64,000 nt of DNA, taken from contig NC_081408.1 in NCBI RefSeq assembly GCF_030272615.1, forward strand, positions 617,206,476 through 617,270,475. The letters run 5' to 3'. The notes beneath the pieces were generated by a model, which saw only the letters and a program-made list of their open reading frames with translations, was not told the DNA's origin and ran no database searches. Each line of letters begins with the position of its first letter. The first letter of the stretch is position 1. The stretch is from Cryptomeria japonica. Taxonomy: Eukaryota > Streptophyta > Pinopsida > Cupressales > Cupressaceae. This document shows, piece after piece, positions 36,173 through 46,139 of the stretch. A program made the position numbers and the translations under genes.

Positions 36173-36545
36173 ATCTCCCCCTTTGGCATTCATGGCAACA
36201 CAAGATGGAAAAACCATCAAAATGCCAAAATAGAAATGCCAAATACCAAAAACCAACAATCTCTCAAAAAAAGATCAAAACCAGAGATCAAAATTCAGGT
36301 ACAGAGAGTAATCAATCTCTCCCAAAATAACAATCTTTCCCCTAGGAGTAACATGTGTTTTTCCATATCAATCTCTCCCCTTTGACATTAAATGCCAAAG
36401 CAATACAAAAACCAGGTTCAAATACAAAATACCAACTACTCCCCCTGAGAAGTAGCTCTCCTCATCAAAAGGCAGAGTAAAAGATTTCTCTATTAGTTTT
36501 GTTGGTTGATGACAAACATCAACTGTCTAAGTCTCTACCGGTGGG
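36173..36545 (-). other. C1 internal 3' untranslated region
   Basis: Closely parallels 33870-34281, including the second polypurine tract (36371-36400). It shows that a complete 3' end of another copy is embedded here. Confidence 0.75.
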
Positions 36546-37016
36546 GATATGACTCCAAGCTAATCTCTAAGATATTCAAAAGTCTCCTTACGCAAAGGTT
36601 TAGTGAAAATATCTGCAATCTGCTCTTTAGTATTTACATAAACCAGTTTTACTTCTTTTGCTTCAACATTCTCCTTTAGAAAATTCGGTTTGATAGAAAT
36701 ATGTTTAGTTTTAGAATGTAGTACCAGATTCTTAGATATATCAATTTTTGCAGTGTTATCACAATAGATAGTTATATGTTCCTTGCATTTTACCTTTATG
36801 TCCTTCAACATTTGCTTAAGCCATAATACCTATGTATAGTTAGTTTCTGCTGCAACATATTCTAATTCTGCTGTTGATAAAGATGTGCAACTTTGTTTCT
36901 TACTCAGCTAAGAAATTAATTTGCTTCCAAGAAAAAATGCTTTGTCGGTGGTTCTTTTTCTATAATCTATGTCTCCTGCCCAATTTGCATTTGTGTATGC
37001 ACATAATTCAAAGTTT
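36546..37016 (-). pseudogene. C1 second RNase H fragment
   Basis: A second copy of the RNase H segment: AYTNANWAGD, SKKQSCTSLSTAELEYV, YCDNTAKIDISKN, VYVNTKEQIADIFTKPL. It is about as similar to 34282-34760 as two copies of one family would be. Stops interrupt it near 36908 and 36838. It is joined directly to the protease at about 37016-37045, with all of integrase and reverse transcriptase missing between. Confidence 0.8.
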
Positions 37017-37020
37017 TAAT

Positions 37021-37045
37021 CAATACCAAAGGGGAAGATTGTTGG
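37021..37045 (+). other. Polypurine tract plus LTR start in opposite orientation at a deletion junction
   Basis: CCAAAGGGGAAGATTGTTGG on the plus strand copies the polypurine-tract/LTR-start junction seen at 43573-43592 (CCAAAGGGGGAGATTGTTGG), but C1 itself lies on the minus strand. It sits exactly where protease joins RNase H. Confidence 0.6.
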
Positions 37046-38350
37046 CTTTAATCCTTCAACATAGTAGACATTGTCAGTGTTATGCTTACCATCAAGAGAT
37101 ATTGAACCCTTACCTTTGATTGAACAAGCTTTGTCATCTCCAAATCTTACTAAACCTCCATTGTATTATTGAAAGTTCAAGAATTTACCTTTATCTCCAG
37201 TCATGTGATGTGAACATCCTGAGTCAATGATCCATTCATCCTTTGCTTCAACTTTAGCTACTAGGGCTTGTTCTACCGGTTGAGCAGTAGGTGCCAGTTG
37301 ATGCTCGTTTATAGCAACAAAAACCTATCCATTGTCTGCTGGATCCTCATCAGAATCATCAGTCACACCTTCATCAGCAATGTAACATGATTTGTCTTTG
37401 TTCTTCTTAAATCTGTATCTCTAATATTCAGGATTAGGCTTGTATGTTCTTCTAGCTTCTTCTCTTAGTCTAGCATGTCTATCAGGGCATCTTGAAGCGA
37501 TATGACCAATCTTATTGCAGTTAAAATATTTAAAGGGTGCTTTACCTTCATACTTACTTCCAACTAGACCTTTTGGCATTTTTCTTGCAAATAGTGCTTC
37601 AAGTTCTTCAAGCTCTTCATTCTCCTTCCTGGTTTCTTCAAGTTCTCTTGCATAAAAGGCTCTCCAGTCTGATTTGTCAAATGATGGAGCAGATGATATT
37701 GATGCTTTAAAATCCAAATCAGTATTTATAGTAGCAACAAGACCAAATTCCTCAATTTCAAAGGCTGAAAGTTTTCCAATCAATGTATCCCTAGTTACTG
37801 ATGTATTAGGCATTGTTCTTAACTCATTTATAGCAGTAACCTTCATTTAATATGCCTATGGAAATCCTCTTAAGATTTTTGAAACAATTTCATCCTCACT
37901 CAGGGTTCCTCCACAACATTTAATACCCAAAATAATTTCATTTACTCTTTCCATAAAAGTAGAAATCCTTTCATCTTCTTCCATTTTTAGATGTTCATAC
38001 CTGACTCGAAAGCTTTCAAGTTTTGCAATCTTGACTGTGGAATCTCCTTCATTTAGTGTTTCCAAATGATCCCAAATAGATTTAGTAGTAGACCTATCTG
38101 ATAATCCCATGATTTGTTGATCTGATAATGCGCTCAAAAGTGCTTCTCTTGCTTTGCAATCATTCTCTTCATCTTTAGCTAAGGTAGTTGGAGCAGTCTG
38201 ACCGGCTACAGCTGCAGTATATCCATTCTTTGTAACTTCCCAGATGTCTTTACCAATGCAATTTAGATGTGTCTCCATCCTGATCTTCCATATCCCATAG
38301 TTGGCTCCATCAAGTTTAGGACTGTCCTTCCTGAAATAATTAGTAGACAT
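37046..38350 (-). pseudogene. C1 gag, zinc knuckle and protease (Ty1/Copia)
   Basis: One frame of 435 codons from ATG at 38350, 43 bp after the primer-binding site. Gag: MSTNYFRKDSPKLDGANYG, WKIRMETHL, SIWDHLETLNEGDS, then EDERISTFMERVNEI, typical of Copia gag. The zinc knuckle reads YFNCNKIGHIASRC, its first Cys changed to Tyr. After an acidic linker comes the protease with DEWIIDSGCSHHMTGD; the catalytic D-S-G is kept. It has stops near 37850, 37418 and 37318 and one in the protease. The protease is cut after VYYVEGLK. Confidence 0.85.
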
Positions 38351-38392
38351 TGGATCTCCTCAAGTTGTTAAACTTCTGCAAAAGAGGACTAG

Positions 38393-38404
38393 GATCTGAT
38401 ACCA
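38393..38404 (-). other. C1 primer-binding site
   Basis: Sense TGGTATCAGATC, two bases after the 5' LTR. It is a slightly changed initiator-Met tRNA site. Confidence 0.85.
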
Positions 38405-38406
38405 AT

Positions 38407-39461
38407 TGTTAGGTCCCAGAGACAATTGAGAGGGGGGGGGGGCTGAATCAGTTGTCTAATAAATTCAAAGCAAAAACCAATTAACCAACTTGATGCTTAA
38501 TACTGGTAAACAAGTTAAGTATGCCGGTAGACATTGTTAATAGTAAATTGCTATACCGGTAAAGATTAATGCATGAAACATAAACATAAAGTCATCCACA
38601 ACACATAACACCAATATTTGTACGTGGAAATCCTGTAAGGTGAAAAACCACGATGGGAAACCTTACCCACAATCAGATGATACTACTGCAGATAGTAAGT
38701 GTACATAAATGGGGTCTGCACATGCAGAAAGGCCAACAGCCTAGAGCTCACTGCTCAATGACAAAATGGGAGTCACAATGACTACAGTTGGATGGTTAAA
38801 TCCAATAAGAATGTACTGCACAAAATAGCATCTTCATATGCTGGATTCAGTACCGGTGTAATGTTGATATGCTTCTACAAAAACCTAGCTTCACCTTCAA
38901 ATGATGTCTTCGTGTATACCTCTGCTTAATCTTGCATATACCTTCACTCTATTCTTTTTCGCATTCCACACTTGATCTTACAAATAAGATCTTACATTTA
39001 TACCATAACCTAAGACCAATTTTAGTAGGTCGGCTCTACAAGATATTACAATAAACATTTTACATACAATATAATATCCGATGCAATTAACCGATTAAAC
39101 ATGTCGTCTTAATGCATTTACATCAATAATAAATCATCTCCATAGCGTGCCATACTTATTTGAAAAAGATAAACCTGTCAGTGTAACCCTAGATAACCCT
39201 AGACCTATTTGCCAGTAAAAGCAAATATGAATATACCAATGATCAATTCTTCAAAACAAAGTGTCCACACATTGTCTTCGACATTATCAAGTGTCTTCCA
39301 TATCATTCCAGGTACCGATGAACATTATATCCTGTCGGTGAACCATATACCACTAACTGTGCAATAGTTACTTGTTTGCTGGTGAGTGTTGCTGGATCTC
39401 TAGAGTGCTTGTTTTCAGTAGGTGTTGACATCAATGACAAAACCATACCAAAATACCAACA
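38407..39461 (-). repeat. C1 5' LTR
   Basis: Starts TGTTAGGTCCCAGAGAC and ends AAATACCAACA. The hairpin block has a ten-base arm pair (AGACAATTGA ... TCAGTTGTCT) with one mismatch and a G run of 11. Confidence 0.88.
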
Positions 39462-39465
39462 TATC

Positions 39466-39791
39466 ATGCATGCAAAAAGTTTAGACATTTGGCTAATCAA
39501 TGTAGGTCAAGGAATGACATTGGATATGTCAAATAATTTCAAAAGAACAATGTTACATGTTATGCATGCAATAAAATAGGTCATATTGCTAAGTAAACAC
39601 CGGTTAGCAATGATAAAGAAAATGAGAAAGGAAAACAAAAGGTAAATGAAATACAACAAGATCACACCAAGAGATGGGTTAGAAAATCTGAAGAACCAAG
39701 TGGAGATACAACTACACTGGTAACTGCAGTTGTAACTCCATCAGTAGAGCAGATCATTCCTGCATCGGTAGGAAATTCAACTAATAACTGA
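39466..39791 (+). pseudogene. NA3 ORF1 remnant: zinc knuckles and tail
   Basis: In one frame, CKKFRHLANQC (end of a knuckle) is followed by CYACNKIGHIAK, which matches the last knuckle of NA2 ORF1. A Lys/Glu-rich then Thr/Val/Pro-rich tail follows to TGA at 39789-39791. Stops lie within the knuckle region. Everything upstream is gone. Confidence 0.65.
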
Positions 39792-40136
39792 GGCATACAC
39801 CTCTTGAGTTGGAAAATTCATTGCAAATATTGCATATTCCCTTGAAGAGATATGGAGAGTGGTATTGATCATTGATGTAGGTTTATCCAACATAAAACTG
39901 TGAAACTGACATCCGGTAGGGTACATCACTAAGGATTTATGATAGTGATGAATTAGGGTTTACTCACTGATAAAAAGAGAAAATGGACTCATTTTCACTC
40001 ACCCAGTACTCAAGCAAACCAGAGCAAAGCAAAGGTGAATCATAGGTGATTAAAAGCGAGAAAAGGCATTCCAAATAATTTCCAGAAGTAATCAAAACCC
40101 TTCAACCAACGACTGTTTTCCAGGTATTTCTTTGAA
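39792..40136 (+). other. Spacer between ORF1 and ORF2 of NA3
   Basis: No gene; same relative position and similar length as in NA2. Confidence 0.6.
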
Positions 40137-43100
40137 ATGGCATACAGATCATCATCTGCTCCTACTTTCCTTGCAAATCCAACTGTTGTTGAGGTTAAGG
40201 ATAGGCTTAGATCTATTTTCAAGGAATTTCCCCAAATTGCTATGAAGGAAGACTCTATTGGTGCATTTTTTAGGGTTCCCGATGGCGTGATTTATGTGGA
40301 AGATGTCAGGGCCTATATTCACTGCACCTTGGAGGATTTAGGCACTGAGGAAATCAAGGTAATGTATCAATGTGTGATACTAGGTATCTCCAAAACAATC
40401 AAACCATAATATTAAATAATTGAAGATCTAGGGTTAACTGGAATCCTGTATATACTAGAATTCAAGGATGAAGTGATTAGATATGTTATGAGGAGGGTTC
40501 ATAATGAATTCATCTGGCTATACCGGCCTCACATGATCACCAAAGAAGCTATTTAGGCGGTCACCGACTTACCCAAAGTTGGACAGGAACCAAGAAAGAA
40601 GATCTCCAACATTACAGTTGAAAAGCTCACTGATGCAACCCATGATGGAAGATCAATGAGGGTCAACACCATCAAAGATGCAGATGTGAAATTTTCCAGC
40701 ATGATCATCAGCAACAAGCTAACTCAATCAAGTCAATTGAACCATGTTGCTAGTTCCTGTATCCATGTTGCATACCAAATGATAAAGAATAATGAAAAGT
40801 ATGACTTGTGTGAATGGTCAAGGAGTGAATCAATGATAAATCTTGGCAAGATCAAAGGGGTTAAGAAAGGAACCTTTTGGTTTGGCAATCTTATTGTTTG
40901 TTTAATGTTGTACTTCATGAATGAGCTACCAGGTTTGGGAAAGAAACGTTGGGCTCATGACATACCGATAGGTATGCAAATCAAAGATGCAATCACTGGT
41001 CTTGGTAGTAACAGGGATGAGAAGCTTTGGGGCTACTTCAAAACTTTTTAGGAACATGAGACTAAGGGAAAGAATCTCCAAACACAATATGGAGAAATAC
41101 TCCACTGATATTTGCTTCATGGTAAAAACAGATGAGACACTCATCGAAGCAGTGGAACGTATAACTATATGGGTCACTGAATTGGGGTATGAATTAGACG
41201 ACACCATTTTGGAGCTATATGTTAAAATGTTGATTGATGCTCCTTTAGATGATAAGGATGAACACTTTGGTACTACAAAGGAGAAGGATCTTGAGGTAAA
41301 AATTGGTTTCAACAAGAAAATAAGGGAAAATAAGATAGACAAAATGTCTGCATTTGTTTAGAATGTAATTCACAAGATAGATACAAAACTAGGTTTTGGA
41401 TCTAAACTGGTAGATCAACCAGCAATAGTAAGTGCTCCTGAGGTGAAGAGACCCGAGTCTTTCATTTCTTCTATCACTTATGACTCTGATCTAGAGGATA
41501 ATCAACCTCTTGCATTCAGAAGGGTACAGAGGAAGAAAGCTGACAAGCCTCTGGTAGAAGAGAAGAAGGTGGAACCAAGGAGGAAGCTAGTAAGAAAGTT
41601 AACAACTGCATCCACACCTCCAACAAAGAAGATGCAACCTGCTCCATCTGCTCCTGCAACCCCTAGAAAGAAGAAACATAGTATGATAGATGAAGCAATT
41701 GAATCTGGTATTGTTACCATCATCCCCCCAATGACTTGTGCAGAATTAATTGATGAGGTAACTAAATATGGAATCTTGAAAAATGTGTCAATTTTTTATA
41801 AAGACTTAGAGGATGATGAGAAAAATAAAATAGAAGAAGCAATTTTATTATATTTAGATATGTATAAGAAGGCTTTGGTAGAGATTTTAAAAGAAATTCC
41901 TTTATCATTATATAATAAGTTAGATGCAAGGAGATTAGATGCAATCAGGAGGGATATAGAGATTAAAGAAGTTAAACTTTTGAGTATGTGTGGTTCTATA
42001 AATAACGAGGAAATGAAAAGATGTATAGATGTTGCAAATAGAACAATCTTTAGTAGCAAAACCTGACAAATAAGCTTAATGATGGGTAGAGTCAATGAGA
42101 TAATAAATGAGACCAGTGATGGTTGGGCTAAATTCTTCCAAAAGAATCTTGATTTTATCACTTCTCAAGAAGAATTTGCTAAGGCAACAACTCCCACCAT
42201 TCCGGACAAATCTAAATGGAAAGGAATTTTGGGAAGTTCACATCAAATTTTGAGTGAACCGATAGATAAACCTAAAACTGATGAGAGTGTACAAACTAAA
42301 CTGACAGAGACTACATTTGTACAATCTGATAAAGGTAATATAGATAATTTACAGGATATAGATAATATTGTGGATAACACTCCACCAAAATTAATAGATA
42401 CTACACCAAGTGGCAAAGCCACTGGTGCAAAAGAGGATGAGAAAAGGGATACACCGAGAGAGGATAAGAAAAAGGAAACTGATAAGACACACAGTACCAT
42501 ATCGACAGTTGATTCTCTATTAAAACTTTTGGCAATCGACACTTCTCAAGTTGAGAAGAAATCAATCACAAAGATGAGTCCCACAGAGCTAATGATGATG
42601 GCTACTCAGAAGATAATGAAGGAAGGATCTGTAGACAAAGGAATAATAGATCAGTTAATAACAATTTTGCATAGATTGATTCCTGATTGTATGATTGAAA
42701 ATGAAGCAAGCCCTTCCGACAAGCTTAAGGCATTAACAGAGCATGTATCTAAAAATGTTCAATCATTGCAGCAGATTTCCGATAAGAAAGCACTTGAAAG
42801 ATTTACTCTGGCCAAAAAAATTGCTTTTGACCAGATTATTGAGACAGACAAGAGGAAGGTTGAAGAGAAACTTGTACTCATTGAAAATTCTTTGAAATAG
42901 TGTACTAACATCTACAGGGTCTGTTGTAATATAGAGATTCTTATAGCAAATGTAGATCTGAGGTTAAAGGAAATACATGAAAAGATTGCTAATATTGCTA
43001 ATTCTTTTGATGGACTAACTTCACTTACAACTTCCATTGATGGAAAAAGTTTGACCTTAGAGAGCCAAGTTTTTTCTTTTGAAAAGGAAAGACAAGATTA

Positions 43101-43348
43101 TTCAGAGAGCAAAGAGTCTTAGAGGTTTGATGAGTCCAAGATTGGATTCACTTGGTGTACATAAGAGGGAATGTATGGATACATTTGCGAAGCCCACACC
43201 GTCAGAAGTCACTGAGAAAGAAACACTAGCATATTTACTGAGTGGACTTGTATCCATATTTGAAACATTCAAAACTAGCTAGGATACCTATATACAGTTG
43301 CTAGAGAAAGCTTATCTGGAAATTTTGAGATTGGTCAAGCTCCAGTAA
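40137..43348 (+). pseudogene. NA3 ORF2, homologue of NA1 and NA2 ORF2
   Basis: Starts MAYRSSSAPTFLANPTVVEV at 40137. Domain A: EDVRAYIHCTLEDLG, RRVHNEFIWLY, MITKEAI then AVTDLP, FWFGNLIVCLMLYFMNELP, DICFMVKTDE, VTELGYE. After a Lys/Pro-rich linker comes domain B (IPLSLYNKLDARRL, DVANRTIFSSKT, GRVNEIINET). A Thr/Asp/Lys-rich region and a helical C-terminus run to TAA at 43346-43348. Stops are at about 40407, 40552, 41359, 42064, 42898 and later; a frameshift lies near 41000-41050. It is closer to NA2 than to NA1. No enzyme motif is seen. Confidence 0.7.
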
Positions 43349-43574
43349 AGTAATCTGTAATTATTATTTTAATTATTTTACCGGTCTTTGGCATTGATGC
43401 CAAAGGGGGAGTGTATATTATGTGAAAAATATGTATATGTATATAATCCTAGGGGGAGGATATCCGACAGAGTATATTGCAAACAGAGTCAATCAACTCA
43501 GGGGGAGCATGTTTTCATATTTTAGTTGAACTGAAAGGGAATCCATTTTTCACATGAGTGTTGCCATCAATGCC
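43349..43574 (+). other. NA3 3' untranslated region with hairpin and inner polypurine tract
   Basis: CTTTGGCAT-TG-ATGCCAAAG at 43386-43405 is a perfect 9-bp stem with a two-base loop, running directly into AGGGGGAG, a polypurine tract about 180 bp before the main one. Confidence 0.75.
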
Positions 43575-43585
43575 AAAGGGGGAGA
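43575..43585 (+). other. NA3 polypurine tract
   Basis: AAAGGGGGAGA adjoins the 3' LTR start TGTTGGAAATTG. Confidence 0.85.
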
Positions 43586-43586
43586 T

Positions 43587-44482
43587 TGTTGGAAATTGAC
43601 ACTCATTGGACTCATATGTTATCATTGATGACAACAAGATTCTATTGAAGGCATATACTGGCATTTGGAGGCATACACCGACGGACACCAGCATTGGAGT
43701 AATCACTGTCATCACCGACACCGACATCCAACACTTCAGTGAAGCCGACATCGGTTTGGGATCTGAAAGGTTTTATTCGTAAAATTATTTTTTAATTATT
43801 GTATAGGACCAACATTGAAACAATTTTTTATTGTAAGCCAACATAAGGCATATTGTTTGTAAAGGGTATATAAGTTAGTCTGTTAGGTCATTTTGAATGT
43901 GGACAAAAAAAGTAGAACTGTGTGATGCGAAGGATATGTATGTAGGTTATTTATATGTAAATGTAATATCATACTATGATTAGTAGATGGTTTGTAAAGC
44001 ATTCTTGGAGGAAAGAAGATACCGGTATAAGGATTCAGGGTTTATGAACCGGTACAAAACATATCTTTAACCGGAACTCTTTTTGGCATTACAGATGCAT
44101 TTTGTGAGTTCTCCATTACTGTTTTATCTCAGCAGAAGCTTGTAGTCAATGAGACTATTTTGTTTTGAGCAGTGTGCTCTAGGCAGTGTGCCTTCCTACA
44201 TGTGCAGACCCCCATGCTATGTAATATCTTTCATATGGCCAGTGAATTGATATTGTGGGTCACAAATCCCATCGTGGTTTTTCCTCTTTGAGGTTTTCCA
44301 CGTATAAATTCAGTGTGTTATGGTGTTTATTCATGTTGCTGGTTTATTTACTTCATGTTATATGTTTCTTCATTTACCGGTTTATATGTTTATGTTATAA
44401 AAGGTTAAAATCTTGTGTTATTGACAGAACACTGATTCACACCCCCCCCTCTCAGTGTTCTTGGATTCATTGTATTCCAACA
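43587..44482 (+). repeat. NA3 3' LTR
   Basis: 896 bp from TGTTGGAAATTGACAC to TTGTATTCCAACA. Near the end is the conserved hairpin: AGAACACTGA, a C-rich loop, then TCAGTGTTCT, a perfect ten-base stem. G3 reverse-transcriptase coding follows at once. Confidence 0.85.
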
Positions 44483-44484
44483 CT

Positions 44485-45057
44485 TTAGGGACTTGAACAA
44501 AGCATTCTCTAAAGATGACTTCCTCCTACCTAATATAGATATGATCATGGACCCAACAGTCGAGCATGAGATTCTCTCCCTCATGGATAGATTTTCTTGC
44601 TACAACCAGATCAGGATTGTAGAGGAAGACTGACACAAGACTGCATTCACAACACCATGGGGTAATTTTTGTTACCAAGTCATGCCCTTTAGAATGAAGA
44701 ACACATGAGCAACCTACCAAAGAGAAATGACTACAATCTTTCCTAATCTGCTACATAAAATAATGGAAGATTGTGTTGATGACCTCTTTGGGAAATCTAA
44801 GATAAGAGGTCAATATATCCCAGTCCTAAGGCAAATCTTTGAAAGACTTGAAAATTAAAAGCTACGCTTAAACCCTAAGAAATGTGTCTTCGACGACACA
44901 TCTGGAAAACTCCTTGGCTTCATAGTTTCTCGTATAGGCATAGAAGTGGATCCTGCCAAGGTGAAAGCTATTATGGAAATGCCTCCCTCGAAGACTCTTA
45001 GGCAGTTACACAGTCTCCAAGGAAAGATTTAGTCTATCAAAAGGTTTATTGGTACAA
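44485..45057 (+). pseudogene. G3 reverse transcriptase
   Basis: Begins inside RT at FRDLNKAFSKDDFLLPNID, then SLMDRFSCYNQI, TAFTTPWGNFCYQVMPF and catalytic CVDD (Tyr of YVDD is Cys; both Asp kept), LRLNPKKCVFDDTSGKLLGF and IEVDPAKVKAI. At least four in-frame stops. The coding before FRDLNK, including the first catalytic Asp, was lost when NA3 inserted. Confidence 0.85.
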
Positions 45058-45760
45058 ACAGATGATTAGGGTAAAGAGCATATCAACAACCGTAGTGGCA
45101 CTGGGGGCATTATTGGCACAAATAGATGATTAGGGTAAAGAGCACACAATCTACTACATCAGTCAAACTTTAGTGGGATACGAACTTAACAACACCCTCG
45201 TAGAAAGGGCATGCCTCACACTTTTCTTCAGGACACAAAATATCTTCCACTACATGCTCAACAATAAGAAAAAATTGATTGTGAAGATTGACCCCTTGAA
45301 GTATCTTCTATCAAAAGATGATCTCACATGAAGAATCACAAAATGGGTCATGCTTTTAAGTGATTTTGGCATTGAGTATTTAGACAGGAAATCAATCAAG
45401 GAACAAGTAATCACAAATCAACTGGTTGACACTCCATTATAAGGGGATCATCCCCTTGTCACATAATTCCTTGATGATTCCATAATGATTGTCATCACAT
45501 CATCCAAATGGCAATTATACTTTGATGGATCTTTCATGCAGAATGGATCAGGGGCAAGCATTCCACTGGTCACACCTCAAGGAGATTATATCCCTAATTC
45601 ATAAAAAATAGCCTTTTCATGCAACAACAATATAGCAGAATACAAAGCACTAATCACTGGACTCTGCTTGGCTATTCAATAGAAGATATTGGAATTGTAG
45701 ATTTATGGTGATTCCCAACTTGTCATAAAGCAATTCAATGATGAGTAATAGAAAAACTTC
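45058..45760 (+). pseudogene. G3 RNase H remnants: Gypsy type then second (archaeal-like) domain
   Basis: The first RNase H keeps only its end (HTIYYISQTLVGYELNN, ERACLTLFF, DPLKYLLS); its start is deleted beside a duplicated stretch of about 30 bp (ACAAACAGATGATTAGGG at 45054, again at 45119). The second domain has WQLYFDGSFMQNGSGA, NNNIAEYKALITGL and YGDSQLVIKQF, keeping the D-E-D residues. Several stops. Confidence 0.75.
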
Positions 45761-46139
45761 TTCCTTACCGTAGTATGGTTGAGGATCTAATGCCTGCACT
45801 GGATATAGACTGAACTATCTCATGACATTCTGAACCAATTTGAGGAGATCTCGCATACAAATAACAAAGTTATGGATGCTATGGCTATAATTGGCTCCCT
45901 CCTGTAAATGTCGATAAATAGTCAAAGATGTGAGTTTTTGGTTGAGTAGCTCCTTATCCTGACATACGACCTCCCTGAGTGTGAAATGGTGTGTGTACTC
46001 ATTGGTTCCAATTCCCCTTGGTATCAAGAGACCTTCACCTACCTGAGTGACAAAATCATCCCTCCCCACCTCACCAAAACCCAACAATAGACCTTCATCC
46101 ATTGTTGTGCCTGTTACACCATCCTTGGAGACACCCTAT

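Larger units (their letters stand above)
32810..39461 (-). mobile_element. C1: rearranged Ty1/Copia element, two fused partial copies
   Basis: Minus-strand order is: 5' LTR 38407-39461, primer-binding site, gag plus protease, deletion, RNase H end, polypurine tract, 222 bp of LTR start, deletion, reverse transcriptase plus RNase H, polypurine tract, 3' LTR 32810-33869. Integrase is missing from both halves. This is what two head-to-tail copies would leave after two deletions. The outer flanks (AGTTT left, TATCA right) do not match, so there is no target duplication. Confidence 0.8.
39462..44482 (+). mobile_element. NA3: third ORF1/ORF2 element, plus strand, 5'-truncated
   Basis: It retains the last zinc knuckles of ORF1, a full-length decayed ORF2, two polypurine tracts and the 3' LTR. 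The 5' LTR, primer-binding site and most of ORF1 are replaced by the C1 LTR at 39461. The LTR family differs from those of NA1 and NA2. The right end cuts Gypsy G3 inside its reverse transcriptase. Confidence 0.8.
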
